A stretch of 64,000 nucleotides of DNA from Paenibacillus agricola (lineage in GTDB: Bacteria > Bacillota > Bacilli > Paenibacillales > NBRC-103111): the NCBI RefSeq assembly GCF_011440305.1, contig NZ_JAAOIW010000025.1, forward strand, positions 1 to 64,000, written 5' to 3'. The position numbers were made by a program, and so were the translations under genes. This document shows positions 54,102-63,974 of the stretch, in pieces. Each line of letters starts with the position of its first letter. Position 1 is the stretch's first letter. The notes under the pieces were generated by a model that was given only the letters and a program-made list of their open reading frames with translations, had not been told where the DNA came from and ran no database searches.

Positions 54102-55403
54102 TCACGATATTCCCGCAGCCTCCGCCAAATATTCCACCAGGTGGACGGCTCGCATGCTTTCTTGTAGTTGCTCCCGTTCAATCCCAAGCTTCATCTGCAG
54201 CAAACAGCCCGGATTCGTTGTTATAATGGTAGTTGTATAGGTTTGTTTTACGCTCTTCATCTTCAGATCCAATATATCCATTGAAGCATCGTAATGGACA
54301 ATGTTATATATGCCCGCTGAGCCGCAGCACATATCGGCATCCTTCATTTCAATAAGCTCCACGTTGCGCACGCCTTGAATCAACTGGAGCGGCTCATGAG
54401 TTACTTTCTGGACATTTGTCATATGGCAGGATCTTTGGTAAGTTACTCTTTCCGGTTGCCGCGCTTCTCCTTGAATGCCGCCGCATAAGGCGATTACTTG
54501 CGAGAAATCCTTCGACTTCGCTGAGAATTGCCGGGCTCGTTCTGCCCAATCCGGCTCGTCTTCCAATAAATGGCCATATTCCACCATAATCGCTCCGCAG
54601 CCACCCGCGTTATTAATGATGAAATCGAAGCTTCCCCTACTAAATGCAGCAATATTGGCTTTGGCCAACGCCTTGGACTCATCGAGCTCACCGGAATGGG
54701 CATGGAGTGCCCCGCAGCAGGTCTGCTTCTCGATAACCGTCACATCACAGCCAGCCTCAGCGAGCAGCTTCACGGAAAGCTCGTTAATTCTCCGGAACAT
54801 CGCATCCATCACACAGCCAACAAAAAAGGCAACGTTATATTTTAGCTTACCCTTAGCCTTGCTAAACTTAGGGAGACTGGCACGTTCGAACGGAGATACG
54901 GCAGGAGGTGCAATAGCCTCGAACTCACCCAAATGGCCAGGCAGCTTGTGGGTCAACCCGGATTTTCTGGCTGCCTTCTGAACTCCGCTTTTTTCGTACA
55001 GCCACATCGCATTTCCGACCAAATTCATGGCTCTACGGCTTGGAAATACCTTTTTGAATACAAAATTACGTGCGATTCGGCTCGGAAGCGAGGATTTCTT
55101 GCGTCGAATGATCGCTGCTCTCGCCGCTTCAAGAAGCGAACCGTATTCTACACCCGTTGGACAAACGGTTTCGCAGGCGCGACAGCCGAGGCAAAGATCC
55201 AACGGTTCTTCCAGAACGGAAAGATCCTTAATCTTGCCCTCCCCGACCATCTTGATCAGATTGATCCTGCCGCGTGGAGAGTGTGTTTCTTTGCCCATCG
55301 TGACATAGGTGGGACAGGCCGGAAGGCAGTAACCACACTGCACACACGCCTTTGTTTTGTCGTATTTAAGTTCCTTACGAAGCGCCTCCAGATGCTCATT
55401 CAT
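54102..55403 (-). CDS. glcF: Glycolate/lactate oxidase iron-sulfur subunit
   Basis: A 433-residue protein. Two 4Fe-4S clusters (CVQCGYCLPACP and CLGCRACETVCP) precede two CCG domains (CVMDAMFRRINE...CCGALHAHSG and RSCHMTNVQ...CCGSAGIYN). It passes electrons from the GlcD flavin to the respiratory chain. It overlaps the glcD stop by 8 bases. Intact, full length. Confidence 0.92.
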   Translation of the reverse strand: MNEHLEALRKELKYDKTKACVQCGYCLPACPTYVTMGKETHSPRGRINLIKMVGEGKIKDLSVLEEPLDLCLGCRACETVCPTGVEYGSLLEAARAAIIRRKKSSLPSRIARNFVFKKVFPSRRAMNLVGNAMWLYEKSGVQKAARKSGLTHKLPGHLGEFEAIAPPAVSPFERASLPKFSKAKGKLKYNVAFFVGCVMDAMFRRINELSVKLLAEAGCDVTVIEKQTCCGALHAHSGELDESKALAKANIAAFSRGSFDFIINNAGGCGAIMVEYGHLLEDEPDWAERARQFSAKSKDFSQVIALCGGIQGEARQPERVTYQRSCHMTNVQKVTHEPLQLIQGVRNVELIEMKDADMCCGSAGIYNIVHYDASMDILDLKMKSVKQTYTTTIITTNPGCLLQMKLGIEREQLQESMRAVHLVEYLAEAAGIS

Positions 55404-56802
55404 CAGTCAACACCAACTTTTGGCCCGGATCAGGGAATATTTTACCGGGATTCATAATATGATTCGGATCCCAGGCCTGCTTGATCCGTTTCATCATATC
55501 TAGCCCCACTGCTCCTAGCTCCATCTCCATAAAGGGCGACTTCATCGTTCCAATCCCGTGCTCTCCCGACAAGGTTCCGCCCAACTGTACAGCGGTTTCG
55601 AAAATTTCGGTCACAGCTTGCTCCACCCGGCACATTTCCTCATGATCCGATTTGTCACACACGATGTTGGGATGAAGATTCCCATCCCCGGCGTGGCCAA
55701 ATACGACAAGATGCACCTGATATTTCTGCCTGATTTCTTGCAGCCGTCTGCACATCTCTGGAATTTGGCTGCGCGGCACCGTAATATCCTCCGAAATTTT
55801 GGTCGGTTTAATTCGAGCTATTGCTGGAGATACAAGCTTTCTCGCTCTCCATACCTCATCCATCTCGGTCTGTGTTTGAGGGACGCGTACCTCTCTCGCT
55901 CCGATTTCCTTGCATACGGCCGACACCTGCATAGCCTCGTCGCTAACCGCCGCGGGGTGGCCGTCAAGCTCAATAAGGATCAAAGCCTCTGCGTCCAAAG
56001 GAAGGCCGGTAGGCTCGTAGTTTTCAACCGCCAAGATAGAGGCCTGGTCCATTAATTCCATTTTGGAAGGGAGAATGCCCGAAGATAATACCTTCGATAT
56101 GGCACGCCCCGCATCGACCAAATTATCAAATATAGCCATAACCGTAGTCGAAGCAGGTGGTTTCGGAATCAGGCGTAGGGTCGCTTTTGTAATAATCCCA
56201 AGTGTCCCCTCAGAGCCCACGATCAGCTTGGTCAAATCGTAGCCTGTCACATTCTTTACTGTTCGGCCGCCTGTATGGATTATTTCACCCTGTGGTGTAA
56301 TGACCTCCAGCCCGATCACATAATCTTTAGTCACCCCGTATTTCAAGCCGCGGGGGCCCCCTGAATTTTCCGCCAAATTGCCGCCGATCGTGGAAACATG
56401 TGAGCTGCTTGGATCAGGGGGATAAAATAGCCCTTTTTTTTCAGCCGCCTTATGAATTTCCGCGGTTAACACTCCTGGCGAGACGATCGCTACCAGGTCT
56501 TCCTCGTCTATTTCCAATAGATCTCTCATCACAGATAAATCAAGCACGATACCCCCTTTTACTGGCAAAGGGCCACCGCTCAACGAAGTAGACTGACCCC
56601 GCGGTGTGATCGGGATCAGCTCCCGGTTAGCAAACTTGACAAGATTGGCAATTTCCTTCACATCTTTGGTTTGGATCACAATATCAGGCAAATAAGTACC
56701 AAACGAGGCATCGAATGCATAGCTGAACCGATCGCTTTCATCCGTAAATACTCTACCCGTAGCTATAATGGTACGGATCTCATCGATATGTCGCAACTCC
56801 AT
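55396..56802 (-). CDS. glcD: Glycolate/D-lactate oxidase FAD-binding subunit
   Basis: A 468-residue FAD-linked oxidase. The FAD-binding part has PRGQSTSLSGGPLPVKGGIV, STIGGNLAENSGGPRG and GSEGTLGIITKATLRL; the C-terminal lobe has FGHAGDGNLHPNI and SGEHGIGTMKSPFM. It oxidises glycolate, D-lactate or a related 2-hydroxyacid to the 2-oxoacid. AAGGGGGTGG precedes the ATG. It follows the LarA-like gene by 18 bases. Confidence 0.92.
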   Translation of the reverse strand: MELRHIDEIRTIIATGRVFTDESDRFSYAFDASFGTYLPDIVIQTKDVKEIANLVKFANRELIPITPRGQSTSLSGGPLPVKGGIVLDLSVMRDLLEIDEEDLVAIVSPGVLTAEIHKAAEKKGLFYPPDPSSSHVSTIGGNLAENSGGPRGLKYGVTKDYVIGLEVITPQGEIIHTGGRTVKNVTGYDLTKLIVGSEGTLGIITKATLRLIPKPPASTTVMAIFDNLVDAGRAISKVLSSGILPSKMELMDQASILAVENYEPTGLPLDAEALILIELDGHPAAVSDEAMQVSAVCKEIGAREVRVPQTQTEMDEVWRARKLVSPAIARIKPTKISEDITVPRSQIPEMCRRLQEIRQKYQVHLVVFGHAGDGNLHPNIVCDKSDHEEMCRVEQAVTEIFETAVQLGGTLSGEHGIGTMKSPFMEMELGAVGLDMMKRIKQAWDPNHIMNPGKIFPDPGQKLVLTDE

Positions 56803-56820
56803 GTTTCCACCCCCTTTTCG

Positions 56821-58104
56821 CTACTCCGTCCAAATTATGCTTCCCTCTGGACTAAATGCTATGTTTGAAGCCTCTCCCGCTAGTGAAACCACTGCCATAT
56901 CGGCAATTTCTCTGTAAATCGGTTCCGTTACCCAGATTTGGTCGAGATGCAGCGTATTTTTCAGAAGCACCATACGCAAAGCATGTACATCCTTGCAGTT
57001 CAAAGATTGCATAGCTGCTTCCAGAAGCTCCAAATCTGTCGGAAATATCATCGGAATCGCCGCCCGGTTAACAAAGCCGGTTGTCAACCCATTGAAATAA
57101 GTGGCCCTGCGATCAATCGCATTGAAAAGGCGGTCCGTTGTAAAGTCTGCTAATCCAATTCCGTTGGCATTTCCGTTCGAAGCCTCGGATAATCTCAATA
57201 CTCCGATATAGGTCAATCTAGGCGAGTCAGGCTCCGCCATTCCGTCGACCCTCATCCGGCCTATGATATTCGTATCCATCCCGGTACCGCTGAAATTTTT
57301 GCCCATTTCCCGGATGATGCATAGATCCGCCTGATTCATTGGGAGCTTGGGCATCAGCTCCTTGGCATAAACCAGCAGTTCCTTTTCCCTTGCAAATAAA
57401 TGCCCGGCCGGAATCCCTTCAATTAGGGCTGTCTGCTCATTCGCATTCTCCACAATAGCTATTCCTCCAAGGATCGGTGAACGGTCCAAGAGAACCTTTG
57501 CCATCAGCGGAATCATAGCTCCCAACAAGCCTGCCCCCAGATTATGGAAGGAGTTGGCGCCCGGTGCCCGGCCCATTCCAACCGTAATCATTTTCAACAG
57601 CCCGCTCTCATAGTCACCGCGAAAGGAGGTGTGTGGCTTTATTCGATTGAGGACAATAACCCCATCGGCCTCCATCGCTTCTTGTGCGCAATATATAGGC
57701 AGCCTCACTCCAAAGGCTTCAAGCTCCTGAAGAAGTAGCACCTGGCTAGAGCAGGATACTTGACAACCCATCTGCGCGGCGACAATCCCTAGACTATCCA
57801 GGACTTCTTGCTGTCCCTCCGCTTCTCCTCGCCCATGGCTGCCCATAGCCGAAAAGATAAAAGGAAAATGCCCTTTATCCTGTAGAATCCGAATGGTATG
57901 GGACATGATGGTTATATAGTTGGCAATCCCGCGGCTTCCGGCCGTAACGCCGATACGCGACCCAGGTTGAAGCTTCATGCCCTGCATGCCGCCAAGGATG
58001 CTCTCTAGCGCAAGACGGATTGATTCGTACAGATCATCAACCAACGGCGCCTCATTATGAATCTGGATCGGATAAAGGATGATATCCTTGACAGAGGAAG
58101 ACAT
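56821..58104 (-). CDS. LarA-like (DUF2088 / lactate racemase domain) protein
   Basis: A 427-residue protein of the lactate-racemase N-terminal family: RIGVTAGSRGIANYITIMSH, FSAMGSHGRGEAEGQQEVLD and VIVLNRIKPHTSFRGDYESG are the conserved blocks. LarA isomerises lactate with a nickel-pincer cofactor, but this branch differs and no lar maturation genes are nearby, so racemase activity is unproven. Placement before glcD/glcF suggests that it converts an enantiomer or related 2-hydroxyacid for oxidation. Confidence 0.7.
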   Translation of the reverse strand: MSSSVKDIILYPIQIHNEAPLVDDLYESIRLALESILGGMQGMKLQPGSRIGVTAGSRGIANYITIMSHTIRILQDKGHFPFIFSAMGSHGRGEAEGQQEVLDSLGIVAAQMGCQVSCSSQVLLLQELEAFGVRLPIYCAQEAMEADGVIVLNRIKPHTSFRGDYESGLLKMITVGMGRAPGANSFHNLGAGLLGAMIPLMAKVLLDRSPILGGIAIVENANEQTALIEGIPAGHLFAREKELLVYAKELMPKLPMNQADLCIIREMGKNFSGTGMDTNIIGRMRVDGMAEPDSPRLTYIGVLRLSEASNGNANGIGLADFTTDRLFNAIDRRATYFNGLTTGFVNRAAIPMIFPTDLELLEAAMQSLNCKDVHALRMVLLKNTLHLDQIWVTEPIYREIADMAVVSLAGEASNIAFSPEGSIIWTE

Positions 58105-58131
58105 ACAAACACACGCCCTTTCGCGGCCGAA

Positions 58132-60387
58132 TTATTTACGGAAATCTCCCGGAGTGATTCCGATTGTCTTTTTAAAGACTCTAATAAAAGAAAACGAGTG
58201 CATGTAGCCAACCTTTAATGTAACAGTTTGCACCGGCTCATTCGTATCCTTCAGCAGTAGCTTCGCACGCTCCATACGGAATCGAACCAAATAATCAACA
58301 AACTTTTCACCGAATTCATCCTTGAATAATCGGCTTAAATGTCGGGTGCTTAAATTAAATTCGTCACTTAGATGAATCAGCGACAGACTGGGGTCGGCAA
58401 AATTATCTTCAATATACTGCCTCATGCTGTGGATGAGCTGATATTTATTGCCATGTTCCCTCAGTACATGAATTTCCAGCAGCATGGACAACAAAATTTG
58501 CAACGATTGCTCGTGAAACTCCTCCAGCATTTCAAAGCTATCGAGCAGCAGCGTTAACGAAGGCATTGCGACCTGCTTCCACTTGTCTCTAATGGTTTCC
58601 GACAGCTCCATGACTTCCCTATCCATATAATACATTAAATAATGCAGCATACTAATAACATCTTCACGGGTAAAGCCATTCCTCAGCTCGTGCATGAGCT
58701 GAATGTAATCCGTCTGCCACTTTTCCTCCCCCATCCGGTAGGATTGCGCAATGGATCGTATGAGCTGGATATGGTTATAGATGTCCACCTTCGTTTTACT
58801 CGGCAGTTCACTATAATGAATGATACGTTTATTCCCCAGTATGGACTTATACTTCAAGGCATCAAGCGTATCGTCATAAAGCTGCGGGATTTCCTCGATG
58901 AAGCTAGTTGTTCCGCCAATACCAAATGTAATCGAAAACTCCAGGTTTTCATTAGCCCAAGTGATTGCTTTGCTGCATGCCTGGTCAATCTGGCTTGTAA
59001 ACAGCTCCGTCGCTCCCCCCGTTATGTGGTCAGCCATAACAATCATGCCCAGCTGGGAATCGGATATCCACTCCGCCCATAGGCGAATTTGCTGCTGCTG
59101 CGCGATTTCATTCATGACGCTAAACGTGACAAACTTCAGCAGATATTGGTCCCGATTGGAATAACGACGGCAGAAATCAGCATACTTATCAATCTCTAGA
59201 ATAGATAAGGCTACAAGGTCGAACTCTCCCGGCAACCCGAGCCGGGCCAGCTCTCTTTTCCACTCTGCCATATTCATCTTTGCCGTTCCTTCTAGCAGTT
59301 CCATAAAAAGATTGCGGCGAAGACGCAGGACATCCACTTCAAACTGATTCTCAAATTTATTGGCCTGCTCAACCAGTTGGTCAATCGCCATTGAAATAAA
59401 CCTGATTTCGTCCTGATTTCCTTTGGCGAACAGATCATTATTCTTTTTCTTGAAGATTTGGTCAATTACCACAATGAGCGATTCAATCGGTTTGTAATTT
59501 TGGCGGGTTACATAAACGATCCATACCGAGCCTATCACAATGGAAAGCAGTCCCAAGCTGAACCAGACAATAGGAAAGGTTGAGAAAAAATCGAAAAAGA
59601 ACTTTTCCTTAACCCCTGTCCGGATTTCCCATTCGGTGTAAGGGGATTTGATTCGCGTCAGTTCTTTATTGGAATCATCGGGAAGCTTCTCTCGGTCCTG
59701 AGCCTGCTCTGTTTCCCGTGTGCTAAAAATCGAATTTCCACTGACGTCCAGTAAATGGACAAAGCTGATTTTGGAGGCAGACATGTTGACTACTAGCTCA
59801 CGGATTGCTTCAACTTGAATATTGACCACAATCAACCCTTGTATGCCCGTTGAAAAAGGAACTTTTCTTACTAAGGAGACGACAGCCGTTTCCGTGGACT
59901 TTTTGTGATCCTTATATATTCTTTTACCGCTCCAAGACTTGAACTTCGGCTCATCCGTCAGCTCTTTAATAAATGCCCGATCCTCGAAGTCCTCTAGTGA
60001 TATCAGCGAATTGTCGGTGATAATCAAACCGTCGATTTGACGGAACATATAAATGGAATCAATATTCGAATAATTCGCTTTGATATTGTTCATTTTTTGA
60101 TGGGCCTGATACAAGGTATACCTTTCGTTTCTAAGCTCATTAAAATACTGGCGCAGCGTATCGTCTACAACAATTTCCCTAATAATTATTTTATCAATAG
60201 GCTCCAATATATTCTCAACAGCCTGATTCACTTGCTCGCTCAATATCTCATTCGCTTTTATTGTGGAATCTTTGATGTATCCACTAATGACCAGAAAAAA
60301 GGAAAGAAACAAAAACGAGGTTACGATAAAGAAAATAGGAAGATAGGAAAACAGCATCTTATAAAACCAATGTTTAGATTTAAGCAA
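58132..60387 (-). CDS. Membrane-sensor AraC-family transcriptional regulator
   Basis: A 751-residue protein of the Paenibacillus type. N-terminal helix (LFSYLPIFFIVTSFLFLSFF), an extracellular Cache-like sensor, a second helix near residue 275 (IVWFSLGLLSIVIGSVWIVY), a cytosolic coil and GGDEF-like relic region, and a C-terminal AraC domain (SLSLIHLSDEFNLSTRHLSR, then VTLKVGYMHSFSFIRVFKKT). The TTG start follows AGGCGAGGG. It probably senses the external substrate of the surrounding catabolic genes. Confidence 0.88.
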   Translation of the reverse strand: MLKSKHWFYKMLFSYLPIFFIVTSFLFLSFFLVISGYIKDSTIKANEILSEQVNQAVENILEPIDKIIIREIVVDDTLRQYFNELRNERYTLYQAHQKMNNIKANYSNIDSIYMFRQIDGLIITDNSLISLEDFEDRAFIKELTDEPKFKSWSGKRIYKDHKKSTETAVVSLVRKVPFSTGIQGLIVVNIQVEAIRELVVNMSASKISFVHLLDVSGNSIFSTRETEQAQDREKLPDDSNKELTRIKSPYTEWEIRTGVKEKFFFDFFSTFPIVWFSLGLLSIVIGSVWIVYVTRQNYKPIESLIVVIDQIFKKKNNDLFAKGNQDEIRFISMAIDQLVEQANKFENQFEVDVLRLRRNLFMELLEGTAKMNMAEWKRELARLGLPGEFDLVALSILEIDKYADFCRRYSNRDQYLLKFVTFSVMNEIAQQQQIRLWAEWISDSQLGMIVMADHITGGATELFTSQIDQACSKAITWANENLEFSITFGIGGTTSFIEEIPQLYDDTLDALKYKSILGNKRIIHYSELPSKTKVDIYNHIQLIRSIAQSYRMGEEKWQTDYIQLMHELRNGFTREDVISMLHYLMYYMDREVMELSETIRDKWKQVAMPSLTLLLDSFEMLEEFHEQSLQILLSMLLEIHVLREHGNKYQLIHSMRQYIEDNFADPSLSLIHLSDEFNLSTRHLSRLFKDEFGEKFVDYLVRFRMERAKLLLKDTNEPVQTVTLKVGYMHSFSFIRVFKKTIGITPGDFRK

Positions 60388-60453
60388 AATGCCCTCGCCT
60401 ACCTTCCCATTATGACCGTTAATAATTGTGGTTTTCGAAGTATTCAGATCAGG

Positions 60454-62133
60454 CTATGCCTTGAATAATTCCACCTTGGCTTTTCTTAAATCCTCGATCG
60501 TTGCGGAAACGGAAATTTGCTCTGGATCCAGAATAACTTCGATAATCGCCGGTTTTCCAGCTTCTAATGCCCTTTGCAAAGCCTCTCCAAATTGCTCATG
60601 GGAGTCAATTCGCTCGCCATGTCCGCCGAACAATCGGGCTAATTCCGCGAAGCTGGGATTGGACAGCAAGGTTCCGGAAATTCGCTCAGGGTACTCCCTT
60701 TCCTGATGCATCCGTATCGTTCCATACATATTATTGTTAAAAACCAACGCAATGACTGGAATCTGGTAGCGCACCGCCGTTTCAAATTCCTGCATCGTCA
60801 TCATAAAGCCGCCATCGCCAGACAAGGAAACGACTACTCGACCCGGATGTGCCAGCTTGGCACCAACTGCTGCCGGAAAACCGTAACCCATTGCGCCATT
60901 GGTCGGGCCAATATACGTCCCAGGCTTTTCAAATTGGTAAAAATGATGCAGCCATCCACCAAAATTACCTGCATCATTTGTAATGATAGCATCAGCGGGT
61001 GTAAGGCGCTGCAGGTCGGCTATGAGCTTCTTCATATTCATCCGCGCACCTTCGTGCATATCCGCGTTAATCCACGCCTCATATAAGCGACGCCGCTCGG
61101 CTATCCAATCCAATCGTTCCTTTTTATAACGAGAGTCATCAGGCTGAATAGCTGCTGTCAGTGCTTTCAAGGCTTCTCCAGCGTCAGCCACGATGCCGAG
61201 CGCCGGGTAATAAACCTTTCCAAGAGTATCGGGATCAATATCAACGTGAATAATCTGCTTATCGGAAAATAACGTGTAGCCATGTGTGACCATTTCGGAA
61301 AAACGCATGCCGACAGCAATCACAAGATCAGCGCTATTCACGGTTTCAAGGATATGCTTGTGGGTGACCAAGCCGATATGGCCTAAATATTGCGGATGCT
61401 GGTTCGGAAATACATCATGCCGACGGAACGAAGCCAGCACGGGAATTCCCAGCGTTTCCGCAAGCTCAAGCAGCGGTTCATGCGCTCCGCTGCGTACGAC
61501 GCCCCCACCAGCTACCAGTATCGGGCGTTTGGCAATGGAAATCAAGGACAATGCAGCAGCTATTTCCATATGGCTTGGCACTGGTCTTGGAATCGTTACC
61601 GCCGGACCGATAGCCATTTCCGCTACAGCGTCTATAACATCGACTGGCAGCCCCACAACCACCGGACCGGGCCTTCCTGATTGTGCTATTCGAAAGGCTC
61701 GCTGCACAAGCTCAGGGATACGGTCGGTGTCCGTGATTTCAATGGTCCATTTCGAAATCGGGGCAAAGAAGGTTTCCTGATTCACCTCCTGAAAGCCCTC
61801 ACGTGACCGGAAGTGGCTATGCACCTGACCCAAGAACACAACCATCGGCGTCGAATCCTGCATGGCTGTATGAATGCCGATCGCCAAATTGGCACCACCG
61901 ACACCCCGTGTAGCCATACAAACGCCCGGTTTGCCGGTCGCTTTGGCATAGCCTTCGGCCATAAAAGCGGAGCCGCCTTCATGCCGGTTGGAGATTAGCC
62001 TGATTTCCTCTGTTTCATAGATGGAGTCCAGCACACTTAAAAAGCTTTCTCCAGGAACACAGAAGACATGGTCAACGCCTTCTCTTCGAATACATTCTAC
62101 AACGGCTTGGGCGCCGCTCATTGTCTTCTTCAT
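60454..62133 (-). CDS. ThDP-dependent enzyme, acetolactate-synthase-like
   Basis: A 559-residue thiamine-diphosphate enzyme in the three-domain POX/ALS form. VDHVFCVPGESFLSVLDSIY and the activating Glu in NRHEGGSAFMAEGYAKATGK lie in the N-domain; the ThDP motif is LSGDGGFMMTMQEFETAVRY ... NNNMYGTIR. The Glu argues against a classic glyoxylate carboligase, which has Val there. It could decarboxylate or ligate the 2-oxoacid made by GlcDF. GGGAGTG precedes the ATG. Confidence 0.85.
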   Translation of the reverse strand: MKKTMSGAQAVVECIRREGVDHVFCVPGESFLSVLDSIYETEEIRLISNRHEGGSAFMAEGYAKATGKPGVCMATRGVGGANLAIGIHTAMQDSTPMVVFLGQVHSHFRSREGFQEVNQETFFAPISKWTIEITDTDRIPELVQRAFRIAQSGRPGPVVVGLPVDVIDAVAEMAIGPAVTIPRPVPSHMEIAAALSLISIAKRPILVAGGGVVRSGAHEPLLELAETLGIPVLASFRRHDVFPNQHPQYLGHIGLVTHKHILETVNSADLVIAVGMRFSEMVTHGYTLFSDKQIIHVDIDPDTLGKVYYPALGIVADAGEALKALTAAIQPDDSRYKKERLDWIAERRRLYEAWINADMHEGARMNMKKLIADLQRLTPADAIITNDAGNFGGWLHHFYQFEKPGTYIGPTNGAMGYGFPAAVGAKLAHPGRVVVSLSGDGGFMMTMQEFETAVRYQIPVIALVFNNNMYGTIRMHQEREYPERISGTLLSNPSFAELARLFGGHGERIDSHEQFGEALQRALEAGKPAIIEVILDPEQISVSATIEDLRKAKVELFKA

Positions 62134-62154
62134 CGTTTTACACTCCCGTTCTTT

Positions 62155-62751
62155 TTAAGTTCTTTCCCTTAGGATGTAATAAGGCTGATTGGATAAATTC
62201 TCATCAAATCCGGGCACCATGAGGGATTTGCCTGACGGTTCCTCAATAACGAAGAAGTACACGATGGGATAAAGGGAATGGGTATAGGCTCCTGGAATGA
62301 TTGCAGAAAAGTGCTCCCCTCGGCGCGTCATTTCAACGGCTTTATATAACTCATCCTGATTCGCATGACGGTAACGAAGGCTCACCTGCCATTCTCCATC
62401 TTCGGCTCCGTCTCCAGTTCCGCCTCCAGTTCCAAGGAGAGCTATTGCCAGCTCCAAATCCGAACCCTTTGTAAAGTAATTGGGCTGATTGTGCTTATAC
62501 GGAGGTAATGAACGGGACGACGACGCCGGATAAGCGCTTGTCGCCGATACTTGCTGTGACGAAGCTTGGGCGGTCGTGCCCGCAAGCACTCGCTCCATCG
62601 CCGATATATCCGCCTCGATAGCCTTCAGCCGATCCTCCCAATGCCCTCTAATATAGAATGCTTTGCTGAGCTTAGAAGAGCTCATATTCAACTGATTGGC
62701 ATACATTTCCAGCGAGACGTCCATCAATATATTCTTTTGAACCTGCTGCAT
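62155..62751 (-). pseudogene. AraC helix fragment fused to an unknown C-terminal domain
   Basis: It begins ELMQQVQKNILMDVSLEMYA then NQLNMSSSKLSKAF, the first helix-turn-helix of an AraC regulator. It switches abruptly to IRGHWEDRLKAIEADISAME and a different protein ending in IIPGAYTHSLYPIVYFFVIE and PGFDENLSNQPYYILRE. That tail looks like a C-terminal domain seen in Paenibacillus exported or sugar-related proteins, name not recalled. It is a deletion chimera joining two genes. Confidence 0.55.
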
Positions 62752-62755
62752 CAGC

Positions 62756-63454
62756 TCAGGAATCCTCCAGAGCTAACTGTTCTTGACTGGTCTCTTGGGA
62801 ACGAGTTGTCAAGTAATCACCCTTTTCATTGAATAGAAAAGCAACCCCTTCACCTGAAGCCAATTTTTGTACCATGTTATTTAATTTGTCTTGATCCAAA
62901 TAAATGATGAAAGCACCGAACGAGCCGTACATTTGTCCACCCGGGAGCTTAATAATAATCGCTTTGCTGCTCGATTGTGTCATATTGTTTTTTTTCAATG
63001 AATAATCCCAATAAATCGTACGTTCTTTTTCCAATAGTGAATGGAGCAGCTTCCGTTCCTCATCCGTATGGATAGATTGAAGCCCCAAATCATTGCTGAT
63101 CACTTTATCCGCATCGCGCAAATACAAGCTTACACTATTTATTAGGGAATTGGATTCGACCATCAATGAGAACGATTTCATAAGTTCGTTGGTTTGTTGA
63201 AATTCCTGAATAAAGTCAAGCCGCTTCAACGTTGTATCGAGACTGCGGTCAAAAGCTAATCGAACCACCGAATGCTCCAGATTGGTCAAAAAGTCATCCA
63301 TTTGTTGAATAGATTGGTTAAGTTGATTTTTGTCCGTTCCGATGTAATATAAGATGACGCCAATAAAAGCAGTAGGAATGCATGTAATCAGCAGAGCCAG
63401 ACTGAGGTTTTTCCAAAAAATAATTCCTCTATTTTTACCCTTCGGCTTGCTCAT
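62756..63454 (-). pseudogene. Sensor half of an AraC-type regulator, truncated
   Basis: A 232-codon frame. Helix IIFWKNLSLALLITCIPTAF, then a Cache-like extracellular domain (VRLAFDRSLDTTLKRLDFIQ, SVSLYLRDADKVI) ending QEQLALED. The second helix, coil and DNA-binding domain are missing; four bases past the stop an AraC helix fragment resumes. A large internal deletion of a protein like that at 58132 explains both parts. Confidence 0.7.
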
Positions 63455-63581
63455 CAGCCTCCTCCTTCCAATTGATATCCACCATTCAATCTTTTGATCC
63501 TTTCCGCAGCAGCGTTTGTCTTTCCACAGGACGTAAGAATCGAACCCGCATGTGCGGGCTCGTATTATAAAATATTAAACT

Positions 63582-63917
63582 CTAAACTGTATTTAAGATC
63601 TTTCGTAAAAATTCGAGGGTTTCATTGATCTTTGAAGGATCAATAAGTACATTTGATGCGGGCTTAACCTCTTTAAGTCTGCTGTAAACAAGAGAATGGT
63701 TTATAATTCCCTGACCTAAAGAAACCTTTCTTTTCTTTCCATTCTCGATAATAAAATCTTTTGCGTGCACTGCGACGATTTTATCACCTAATAAATCAAA
63801 AAATTCAGAAATAATATAATCCTGGTCAAGATAATTTTCAGGATTTAACAAGTTCGACGGGTCAAAAATAATCTGTAAATGATCGGATTCCATTTGATCG
63901 ACAAATTGTTTCGTCAC
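63582..63917 (-). pseudogene. Sugar phosphate isomerase/epimerase C-terminal fragment
   Basis: HLQIIFDPSNLLNPENY, KIVAVHAKDFIIENGKKRKV and SLGQGIINHSLVYSRLKEVK are the last metal-binding strands of a TIM-barrel isomerase related to that at 49183 (D-P-x-N, H-x-KD, G-x-G). The first half is missing. The frame runs upstream into a perfect hairpin at 63927, where the homology ends. The GTG at 63917 is only the first in-frame start. Confidence 0.7.
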
Positions 63918-63926
63918 CTCTTTTGT

Positions 63927-63974
63927 AAATACAACAAAAAGATCTCCGTCACTGGAGATCTTTTTGTTGTATTT
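63927..63974. repeat. Perfect 21-bp inverted repeat with 6-nt loop
   Basis: Positions 63927-63947 and 63954-63974 are exact complements around GTCACT, with arms built from AAATACAAC, AAAAAGATC and TCC. Like the one at 931, it begins with (A)AATACAAC. It bounds the truncated isomerase. Confidence 0.65.
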
